From NCBI GenBank assembly GCA_021107345.1, contig JAIOSX010000121.1:1-5713 (forward strand): a stretch of 5,713 nucleotides of DNA. Direction: 5' to 3'. The notes beneath the pieces were generated by a model. It saw only the letters and a list, made by a program, of their open reading frames with translations, ran no database searches and was not told the DNA's origin. Numbering within the stretch: the first letter of the stretch is position 1; the number at the start of each line of letters is the position of its first letter. The stretch comes from Candidatus Aegiribacteria sp. (GTDB lineage Bacteria > Fermentibacterota > Fermentibacteria > Fermentibacterales > Fermentibacteraceae). Both the position numbers and the translations under genes were made by a program. Positions 1-5,259 of this stretch are shown here, piece after piece.

Positions 1-19
1 ATCGGTGAAAGGTATTCAA

Positions 20-568
20 ATGTTAACTAAACGAATTCTGCTTGGGATCACGGGCAGCGCAGCAGCCTTCAAGGGCGTAATGCTCGCCTCCCTGCTGCGA
101 AAGGAAGGCTTCGAAATTGACGGTGTTCTTACTCCGGGTGCCCTTCATTTCATTTCCGAAACTCAGCTTGCCTGTGTGACCGGAAGACCTGTTTACAGCT
201 CGCTTTTCACTATGCAGCCCGGTGATCCCGTTCCCCACATTACGCTGACCGACAGTATTGATCTCTTTGCTGTTGTCCCGGCCACTGCCGATTTCATGGG
301 CAAGTCCGCCAATGGACTGGCCGATGACCTGTTGTCTTCCGCTTTTCTGGCCTGCGAAGCGTCGGTCATTATGGCTCCTTCAATGAACACAAGGATGTGG
401 AATAACAGCGCTACGACCGCAAATATCGAGATACTTGAGAGCCGCGGAGTAATATTTGCAGGGCCAGTAACGGGATCTCTTGCCTGCGGCACTGAAGGCA
501 CGGGCAGGCTGATGGAACCCCCGAGTATCCTCAAGGTGTGTCTGGACGTTATTTCAGGTAAATGCTGA
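20..568 (+). CDS. coaC: Stand-alone CoaC-type flavoprotein (phosphopantothenoylcysteine decarboxylase family)
   Basis: A 182-residue member of the homo-oligomeric flavin-containing Cys decarboxylase family. In the well-known enzymes FMN-dependent decarboxylation turns 4'-phosphopantothenoylcysteine into 4'-phosphopantetheine in cytosolic CoA synthesis. Seen in the sequence: the N-terminal ITGSAAAFK loop (residues 10-18), His73 in the HITL motif (the catalytic-His position), PATADF (87-92, the counterpart of the PASANT motif), APSMNTRMW (119-127, the PxMNxxMW motif with its Asn) and ACGTEGTGR (155-163) with the clamp Cys156. The length fits the CoaC domain alone. No CoaB (synthetase) domain follows, unlike the usual fused CoaBC. 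The start at ATG 20 is preferred because GAAAGG (7-12) lies 7 bases upstream; an in-frame GTG at 5 would add five residues. It ends one base before mtnA, so co-translation is likely. UbiX is less likely because its ITGASG signature is absent. The exact substrate is inferred from the family. Confidence 0.85.
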   Translation: MLTKRILLGITGSAAAFKGVMLASLLRKEGFEIDGVLTPGALHFISETQLACVTGRPVYSSLFTMQPGDPVPHITLTDSIDLFAVVPATADFMGKSANGLADDLLSSAFLACEASVIMAPSMNTRMWNNSATTANIEILESRGVIFAGPVTGSLACGTEGTGRLMEPPSILKVCLDVISGKC

Positions 569-569
569 T

Positions 570-1616
570 ATGATTCCTCTGCCGACCATGCAATGGATGG
601 ATGGTTTCCTGCGATTGCTGGACCAGAGAAAACTTCCCTCAGAGGAAACTTATATTGACTGCATGGATGTAGATTCCCTGGCGGAAGCCATAAGTACCCT
701 TGCCGTCAGAGGGGCACCCGCTATTGGAATCGCAGCAGCTTTCGGAGCCGTGATAGCTGCTATAACCTCAGATCCCGGTGAAGAATTCAATGATACTTTT
801 CATTCGAAGATCAACATACTTGAAGGAACAAGGCCCACAGCGGTCAATCTCTTTCACTGTCTTGAGATCCAGAGAGATGTGTTTCACAGGAATCCGGACA
901 GAGAAAACGCGGTTCGTTCCCTTCTGGAATCCGCCCATGAAATGATGCGATCCGATCTTGAAGCCAGCAGACGGATGGGACGTTTCGGTGCCGATCTACT
1001 GGAGAGCGGTTCAACCGTACTGACTCATTGCAATGCAGGAGGACTGGCAACCGCAGGTCTCGGAACAGCCCTTGCAGTGATATACGAAGCATGGGACCGA
1101 AATCTTCTGAGGAAAGTGTATGCAGATGAGACCCGTCCACTTCTTCAGGGCGCCAGATTGACATCATGGGAGCTTTCAAGGGCGGGGATCCCGGTTGATG
1201 TGCTGCCAGATTCCGCTGCGGCTTCACTTCTTAGAACGGGGGAGGTAGATGCCGTTATAGTAGGCAGCGACAGGATAGCCGCCAATGGAGACGCTGCTAA
1301 CAAGATAGGGACATATCCACTAGCGCTTGCGGCAAAAGCGCATGGAATCCCCTTTTACGTTGTTGCGCCTCTCTCCACATTTGATATTTTAACTTCCTGT
1401 GGAGGCGAAATTGAAATAGAACACAGGGGCAGGGATGAACTTGCCGCCCTTGGAGGCAGGAAGCTGCTTCCGGAAGCCGCAGGAGTATGGAATCCGGCAT
1501 TTGACGTAACACCGGCCCTGCTCATTACAGCGATTATCTGTGAAAATGGCGTACTGTTTTCTCCGGATACCGAGTCGGTACAGTCGGTCCGGGGAGATCC
1601 TGGATATGGGGATTGA
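570..1616 (+). CDS. mtnA: S-methyl-5-thioribose-1-phosphate isomerase (MtnA, eIF2B-alpha-like family)
   Basis: A 348-residue cytosolic isomerase of the MtnA / eIF2B-related family. It converts 5-methylthioribose 1-phosphate to 5-methylthioribulose 1-phosphate in methionine salvage; relatives act on 5-deoxyribose 1-phosphate or ribose 1,5-bisphosphate. Family blocks appear in order: RGAPAIGIAAAFG (47-59), TRPTAVNLF (87-95), THCNAGGLATAGLGT (152-166) with the presumed catalytic Cys154, ADETRPLLQGARLT (185-198), VGSDRIAANGD (231-241) with the presumed acid Asp234, NKIGTYPLA (244-252), and NPAFDVTPALLIT (308-320). The length matches the family (about 340-370). The start at ATG 570 lies one base after the coaC stop with only a weak Shine-Dalgarno, which suggests translational coupling. 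Many homologues begin nearer Met7 (ATG 588), so a slightly later start is possible. No other methionine-salvage gene (mtnK, mtnB, mtnD, mtnP) is in the window, so the exact physiological substrate is not fixed by context. Confidence 0.93.
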   Translation: MIPLPTMQWMDGFLRLLDQRKLPSEETYIDCMDVDSLAEAISTLAVRGAPAIGIAAAFGAVIAAITSDPGEEFNDTFHSKINILEGTRPTAVNLFHCLEIQRDVFHRNPDRENAVRSLLESAHEMMRSDLEASRRMGRFGADLLESGSTVLTHCNAGGLATAGLGTALAVIYEAWDRNLLRKVYADETRPLLQGARLTSWELSRAGIPVDVLPDSAAASLLRTGEVDAVIVGSDRIAANGDAANKIGTYPLALAAKAHGIPFYVVAPLSTFDILTSCGGEIEIEHRGRDELAALGGRKLLPEAAGVWNPAFDVTPALLITAIICENGVLFSPDTESVQSVRGDPGYGD

Positions 1617-1643
1617 TTTTACTTTGCTGATACTGCTGATGAG

Positions 1644-1672
1644 TTTACATTATAGAAGTTATAGCGTACAGT
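1644..1672 (+). promoter_or_regulatory. Candidate sigma-70-type promoter for dnaK
   Basis: TTTACA at 1644-1649 (5 of 6 to TTGACA) and TACAGT at 1667-1672 (4 of 6 to TATAAT) are separated by exactly 17 bases. They lie just past the mtnA stop and about 140 bases before dnaK. A start site near 1679 would leave a leader of roughly 130 bases containing the tandem repeats and dyad listed below. The match is by eye only, and AT-rich intergenic DNA gives such matches by chance. I see no CIRCE element (TTAGCACTC-N9-GAGTGCTAA), no HAIR element and no convincing heat-shock-sigma promoter here. Confidence 0.3.
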
Positions 1673-1683
1673 TACAGAGGTGT

Positions 1684-1707
1684 GGTTTTGGAGGTTTGGA
1701 GTTTGGA
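1684..1707 (+). repeat. Three imperfect tandem copies of GGTTTGGA upstream of dnaK
   Basis: Three adjacent units, GGTTTTGGA (1684-1692), GGTTTGGA (1693-1700) and GTTTGGA (1701-1707), differ only by single-base length changes. They make a G/T-rich run in the dnaK leader. They could be a protein-binding array, part of an RNA structure, or simple slippage. The GGAGG at 1690-1694 has no credible open reading frame behind it, so I do not read it as a ribosome site. Confidence 0.55.
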
Positions 1708-1753
1708 GTAACTTCCATTATTCTACACTGTATTCGGTTTTCCTGTTTGGATT

Positions 1754-1783
1754 ATTCTGAATGTGAACGCAGAATTCAGGAAT
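1754..1783 (+). promoter_or_regulatory. Imperfect dyad in the dnaK leader
   Basis: CTGAAT (1757-1762) and ATTCAG (1774-1779) are perfectly inverted around an 11-base loop. The pairing continues outwards for three more pairs (ATT with AAT) plus one unpaired G. The dyad ends 18 bases before the dnaK Shine-Dalgarno. An overlapping alternative stem pairs TTCCTG (1740-1745) with CAGGAA (1777-1782), so the right arm has two possible partners. Position and shape would suit an operator or a leader-RNA switch, but the arms are AT-rich and the sequence is unlike CIRCE. Function is unproven. Confidence 0.3.
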
Positions 1784-1800
1784 TTAATAAAGTGCATTTG

Positions 1801-1807
1801 AAGGAGG
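1801..1807 (+). promoter_or_regulatory. Strong Shine-Dalgarno that fixes a TTG start for dnaK
   Basis: AAGGAGG is a near-complete match to the 16S rRNA 3' end and lies 4 bases before TTG 1812. In the dnaK frame the preceding stop is TAA at 1788-1790. The codons between (AGT GCA TTT GAA GGA GGA GTT) offer no ATG or GTG, so TTG is the only usable initiator that keeps the N-terminal IGIDLGTTNS motif. The short spacing is slightly sub-optimal. Confidence 0.8.
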
Positions 1808-1811
1808 AGTT

Positions 1812-3674
1812 TTGGGCTGTACAATTGGTATTGACCTGGGAACAACTAACTCTTGCATGTCAATATGCGAAGGTGGAAACGCCATTGTCATACAGACCGG
1901 AGAAGGCCCCAGAGTCATGCCTTCTGTTGTTGCGTTTACACCTGCGGGAGACAGGCTTGTAGGTATTGTTGCCAAAAGGCAGGCGATAACTAATCCCAAA
2001 GAAACCATAACAAGTGTTAAAAGGTTAATGGGAAGAAAGTACGATGAACTCAGTAAGGGAATATTCAACGTATCATATGATATAGTTCCCAATGACCAGG
2101 GAGACGCTGTCGTAAGAATAGGAGACGGCAGGACTTTCACCCCACAGGAAATTTCCTCGATGATACTCCAGAAAATGAAATACAGAGCAGAGGAATACCT
2201 CGGGGAGGAAGTCACCGATGTAGTTGTTACAGTACCCGCTCATTTCAACGAAGTACAGAGAAAGGCAACAAAGGACGCATGCACCATTGCCGGGTTGAAT
2301 GTGAAGCGTGTTCTTAATGAGCCTACGGCAGCCGCGCTTGCCTTTACAGACGCTGTTGAACGTAGAAAGATAGCCGTGTTCGATTTCGGGGGTGGTACCT
2401 TCGATATAAGCGTTCTTCAGGTAGTGAATGGAATTTTTGAAGTCAAAGCCACAACTGGAAATACTCAGCTGGGCGGCGACGATTTCGACGCACTGATGGT
2501 TGAATGGATAATGAACGAATTCAAACGGGAAAAAGGTATTGATCTCAGAGAAGATCCCGTAGCCCCTCAAAGGGTTCGTGAAGCAGCTGAAAGGGCCAAG
2601 TGTGAACTCTCTGCGGCTCTTGAAACTTCAATTAACCTTCCTTTCATTGCCTCTAGTGAACAGGGACCGGTACACCTTGAAATACTGATTACACGCAGCC
2701 TGTTCGAAGGGCTTATCAAGGATCTGGTTGAAAGCACACGGCCTCTCTGCCATCAGGTTTTGAAGGACGCCGGTCTTACAAATGAAGATCTGGAGACAGT
2801 TGTTCTTGTCGGCGGGTCCACCAGGATACCCATGGTCAGGTCGCTGGTTGAGGAAGCTTTTCAACAGGAACCTGTTCACAGTGTGAATCCCGATGAGGTA
2901 GTTGCAATGGGTGCCGCGATAGCCGGATCCGTAGTTTCAGGTCAGAGGAAGGATCTTGTACTTCTTGATGTCATTTCACTTACACTGGGTGTTGAGACTC
3001 TTGGTGGTGTTATGGCTCCCATTATTGCAAAGAACAGCCCTCTGCCAATAAAGAGAAGCAAAATGTTCACCACTGCAGTGGATAATCAGCAGGTAGTTGG
3101 TATTCACGTTCTTCAGGGCGAGCGGGAACTCACCGAGGATAACAGGAGTCTCGCAAGATTCGAGCTTGTCGGCATCAGTCCTGCACCAAGGGGTGTTCCC
3201 AGGATAGAGGTGACGTTCTCAGTCGATGCCAACGGAATCCTGTTTGTCAATGCCAAGGATGCGGTTACCGGTAAGCACCAGGAACTGAAGGTTAACCCTA
3301 GCGGCGGGCTTTCAGATGACGATATTCGGGGGCTTATTCAGGATGCAAGGCACTACCGGGAAGCCGATCATGACAGGATCAAGCTGATCGAGCAGCGGAA
3401 TATTGCCGATCAGTTGATATATGAGGCATCAAAACTACTCAAAACAAGCAGGGACAGGCTTGACAGGGATTCGATATTAGAGCTTGAAACAGCCCTCAAT
3501 GATTTGAGAAACGCCCGTGACAGTTCTGACATTGCTTCCATAGAAAGTACAAAGAAAGATCTTGCCATGGTGTTGCATACCACCAGCAATATCCTGAATA
3601 TGGTAGATACCCTTAACGAAGAAGACAACTCCGCTGACATGAAAACGCCGGATCAAGGAGAGGGCACCGACTGA
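1812..3674 (+). CDS. dnaK: Molecular chaperone DnaK (Hsp70)
   Basis: A 620-residue cytosolic Hsp70 that binds exposed hydrophobic peptides in an ATP-driven cycle with DnaJ and GrpE. The N-terminal ATPase domain (about 1-380) shows the phosphate loop IGIDLGTTNSC (5-15), Lys70 in SVKRLMGRK (the catalytic-Lys position), NEPTAAALAF (169-178), DFGGGTFDIS (191-200) and VLVGGSTRIPMV (331-342). The linker LVLLDVISL (382-390) departs from the usual DVTPL. The beta substrate-binding domain follows (about 391-500), with ETLGGVM, HVLQGERE and PAPRGVPRIEVTF. The helical lid (about 500-600) is a little short, and the tail GEGTD lacks an EEVD/EEVK-type end. The family is usually 600-640 residues, so the protein is complete. 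Translation starts at TTG. It is followed after 176 bases by dnaJ; no hrcA or grpE is in the window. Confidence 0.97.
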   Translation: MGCTIGIDLGTTNSCMSICEGGNAIVIQTGEGPRVMPSVVAFTPAGDRLVGIVAKRQAITNPKETITSVKRLMGRKYDELSKGIFNVSYDIVPNDQGDAVVRIGDGRTFTPQEISSMILQKMKYRAEEYLGEEVTDVVVTVPAHFNEVQRKATKDACTIAGLNVKRVLNEPTAAALAFTDAVERRKIAVFDFGGGTFDISVLQVVNGIFEVKATTGNTQLGGDDFDALMVEWIMNEFKREKGIDLREDPVAPQRVREAAERAKCELSAALETSINLPFIASSEQGPVHLEILITRSLFEGLIKDLVESTRPLCHQVLKDAGLTNEDLETVVLVGGSTRIPMVRSLVEEAFQQEPVHSVNPDEVVAMGAAIAGSVVSGQRKDLVLLDVISLTLGVETLGGVMAPIIAKNSPLPIKRSKMFTTAVDNQQVVGIHVLQGERELTEDNRSLARFELVGISPAPRGVPRIEVTFSVDANGILFVNAKDAVTGKHQELKVNPSGGLSDDDIRGLIQDARHYREADHDRIKLIEQRNIADQLIYEASKLLKTSRDRLDRDSILELETALNDLRNARDSSDIASIESTKKDLAMVLHTTSNILNMVDTLNEEDNSADMKTPDQGEGTD

Positions 3675-3693
3675 CCACTCCGTTTCCGATGCG

Positions 3694-3734
3694 CTGCATT
3701 CCCTATAAATGCTGATTTTTTATTAAAAGCATTT
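3694..3734 (+). other. Two mutually exclusive hairpins after dnaK (weak terminator / attenuator-like)
   Basis: Hairpin A pairs GCATT (3696-3700) with AATGC (3708-3712) around a 7-base loop. It is followed three bases later by six T residues (3716-3721), a weak intrinsic-terminator shape. Hairpin B pairs AAATGCT (3707-3713) with AGCATTT (3728-3734) around a 14-base loop containing that T run. The AATGC arm is shared, so A and B cannot form together, as in attenuators. Both stems are short and poor in G+C, so strong termination is not expected. Some dnaK transcripts could end here while others read on into dnaJ. Confidence 0.3.
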
Positions 3735-3774
3735 CCTTACTATATTTCTGTTTCGGAAAATACTGGATATACAT

Positions 3775-3803
3775 CCGATGGATTATCAGCAACAGTCCAT
3801 CGG
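3775..3803 (+). promoter_or_regulatory. Perfect 8+8 inverted repeat upstream of dnaJ
   Basis: CCGATGGA (3775-3782) and TCCATCGG (3796-3803) are exact reverse complements separated by 13 bases. Their centres are 21 bases apart, about two helical turns. The dyad ends 47 bases before the dnaJ ATG. A TATACA (3768-3773) just upstream could be a -10 box that would place a start site on the left arm, as expected for an operator, but no good -35 is visible. No T run follows, so it is not an intrinsic terminator. As RNA it would be a stable stem in the dnaJ leader. It is not CIRCE or HAIR. Confidence 0.5.
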
Positions 3804-3850
3804 CTGGCAGATGAAATTTAGATTATGAACCTTATTACGGATGTGGTTTG

Positions 3851-4912
3851 ATGAGCAGTAATCCATACGATATTCTCGGTGTTGAGCGTGACGATGATCA
3901 CGCGACTATCAAAAGTGCTTACAGAAAACTCGCCCTGAAATACCACCCCGACAGAAATCCCGGAGACAGGGCTGCCGAGGAGACATTCAAGGAAATTACC
4001 CAGGCTTACGAAATTCTGAGCGATTCGGGTAAGAGACAGAGATTCGATAGAACGGGTTCGGCGGATGGAATGCCTGACATGTCGGATTTCTTTGGCGGAT
4101 TTGGAATGGACGATGCCCTTCGGGCTTTTCAGGGTATTTTCGGATTTGGCAGACAGAGGGAAGCATCCGTCGGCGCGGATGCTGTCATTGATATTGAGCT
4201 GTGTCTTAAAGAAGTTACTCTGGGTTGTTCCAGGGAGATAACAATAGATAGAAATGAGCATTGCAGCGTTTGCGATGGAACGGGCGCAGATCCTCAAGAA
4301 GGAATGAAACAGTGCGACAGGTGCGGTGGACAGGGGAGGATAAGAACTGTAAGAAGAACCCTCCTGGGAGACATGCAGTCGGTTACGGTCTGTCCCTCAT
4401 GCAGAGGCAGGGGCAGTATCCCCGTGAAAATGTGTTCCGGTTGCCTGGGATCCAGGCTTGAATCCAGAGAAAGGAGGATCTCGGTAGATATACCTGCGGG
4501 TATTTCCGAGGGGCACTTCATAAGGCTCAGAGGACAGGGGCATTTTCCGCAGGATGACGGTCCTCCCGGTGATCTTATTCTAAGGATAACGAATATCGAT
4601 TATGCTGAATTCCAGCGCGAGAGTTATGATCTGATCTACAGAACCAGAATATCCTTTCCCGATGCGGCACTGGGCACTGAGATCACTATTCCCGCCGTTG
4701 AGGACGAAACCATGAATATTACTATTCCTCCTGCTGTACAACCGGGAGAGAGGCTTGTTCTTAAAAGAAAAGGTATCAGGAAACTGAAGGGCATCGGCAG
4801 GGGCAATATTGTAGTGATTGCCGATATATACGTTCCGGAAAGGCTTTCAAGGAAGGAGAAAAAGGTACTGAAGGAGCTTGGTGAATCAGACCATTTCGTA
4901 CCCTCATCATAG
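3851..4912 (+). CDS. dnaJ: Co-chaperone DnaJ (Hsp40, class A)
   Basis: A 353-residue cytosolic J-protein that delivers clients to DnaK and stimulates its ATPase. The J domain (about 4-68) carries YDILGVERD, the HPD tripeptide at 32-34 and the KRQRFDRTG end. A short G/F-rich linker follows (about 79-101; FFGGFG, FQGIFGFG). The cysteine-rich domain has four repeats: CSVCDGTG (138-145), CDRCGGQG (155-162), CPSCRGRG (181-188) and CSGCLGSR (195-202). All eight zinc-binding cysteines are present, but the last repeat ends in Arg instead of Gly. The C-terminal substrate-binding domains run to about 330 (VDIPAGISEG, LRGQGHF, GDLIL, DAALGTEITIP, RLVLKRKGIR). It is shorter than the usual 370-380, mainly in the linker and tail. 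ATG 3851 is chosen over the adjacent in-frame TTG at 3848; no strong Shine-Dalgarno is seen. It follows dnaK and is 20 bases from mutS2. Confidence 0.96.
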   Translation: MSSNPYDILGVERDDDHATIKSAYRKLALKYHPDRNPGDRAAEETFKEITQAYEILSDSGKRQRFDRTGSADGMPDMSDFFGGFGMDDALRAFQGIFGFGRQREASVGADAVIDIELCLKEVTLGCSREITIDRNEHCSVCDGTGADPQEGMKQCDRCGGQGRIRTVRRTLLGDMQSVTVCPSCRGRGSIPVKMCSGCLGSRLESRERRISVDIPAGISEGHFIRLRGQGHFPQDDGPPGDLILRITNIDYAEFQRESYDLIYRTRISFPDAALGTEITIPAVEDETMNITIPPAVQPGERLVLKRKGIRKLKGIGRGNIVVIADIYVPERLSRKEKKVLKELGESDHFVPSS

Positions 4913-4932
4913 TTACCGCAGGATTATTTACC

Positions 4933-5259
4933 ATGACCAGTTCTCTTACACGTCTCGAATATCGGAAAGTCCTTGAGGATATTGCCGCCAGAACCTTATG
5001 CCGGATAGGAAGCTCGAAGGTCATGTCTCTTACTCCGGGCTGGAGGAAGGAAGAGGCTTGTGATCTTCAGTGTGAGACAGAGGCTGCAGCGGCACTTCTC
5101 GATATCGGCATCAGGGTTCCGGCAGGCGGTAACGACAGCCTGAATGATATATGTGCCCTGCTTGATGATGGCGTGATAGTGCTTGATCCACTGCAGCTCC
5201 GAGCTATCGGGTCAGTACTTTCCGATATGGATAGATTCGTCGAATCCGTAGACTGCTAA
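4933..5259 (+). CDS. mutS2: MutS2 N-terminal segment, ended by an in-frame TAA
   Basis: The first 108 codons of a MutS2-type protein, starting at ATG 4933 with AGGA (4920-4923) 9 bases upstream. Recognisable family features are the N-terminal LEYRKVLEDIAARTLCRIGS, the LTPGW segment, the ETEAAAALLDIG helix and the VLDPLQLRAIGSVLSDMDRF helix that opens the core domain. In known bacteria MutS2 is a dimeric, ATP-dependent protein with a C-terminal Smr nuclease. It acts on branched DNA to limit recombination or splits collided ribosomes. As written the frame stops at TAA 5257-5259, far short of the usual roughly 780 residues and before any ATPase motif. The fragment alone could not have MutS2 activity. 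Because the same frame continues as MutS2 (next entry), I read this as one gene interrupted by a single nonsense codon. It sits 20 bases after dnaJ, probably in the same transcript. Confidence 0.85.
   Translation: MTSSLTRLEYRKVLEDIAARTLCRIGSSKVMSLTPGWRKEEACDLQCETEAAAALLDIGIRVPAGGNDSLNDICALLDDGVIVLDPLQLRAIGSVLSDMDRFVESVDC

Noticed and set aside
1617..1811. CIRCE, HAIR or heat-shock-sigma promoter before dnaK
   Set aside because: No TTAGCACTC/GAGTGCTAA or CTTGAGT/ACTCAAG pair is visible, nor a CTTGAA...CCCCAT pair with suitable spacing.
1540..1962. A 140-codon + strand open frame spanning the end of mtnA, the intergenic region and the start of dnaK
   Set aside because: It overlaps two certain genes in another frame, resembles no known family, and would place coding sequence over the dnaK promoter and ribosome site.
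2073..2570. A 165-codon minus-strand open frame inside dnaK
   Set aside because: It is antisense to the conserved DnaK ATPase domain and has no recognisable domain, so it is a shadow of dnaK codon use.
3701..3708. CCCTATAA as a heat-shock sigma -10 for dnaJ
   Set aside because: No CTTGAA-like -35 is found 13-15 bases upstream, and the site is inside a hairpin loop right after dnaK.
3775..3803. The 8+8 inverted repeat as an intrinsic terminator
   Set aside because: No T run follows the right arm, and it is only 47 bases before the dnaJ start.
3818..4297. A 159-codon minus-strand open frame opposite the start of dnaJ
   Set aside because: It lies antisense to the clear DnaJ J domain and first zinc repeats, and its translation shows no family features.
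5257..5259. TAA reassigned to an amino acid in this organism
   Set aside because: No bacterium is known to reassign UAA, and one in-frame TAA in a single gene is far better explained by a point mutation or base-call error. Four other stops (TGA, TGA, TGA, TAG) are too few to argue from.
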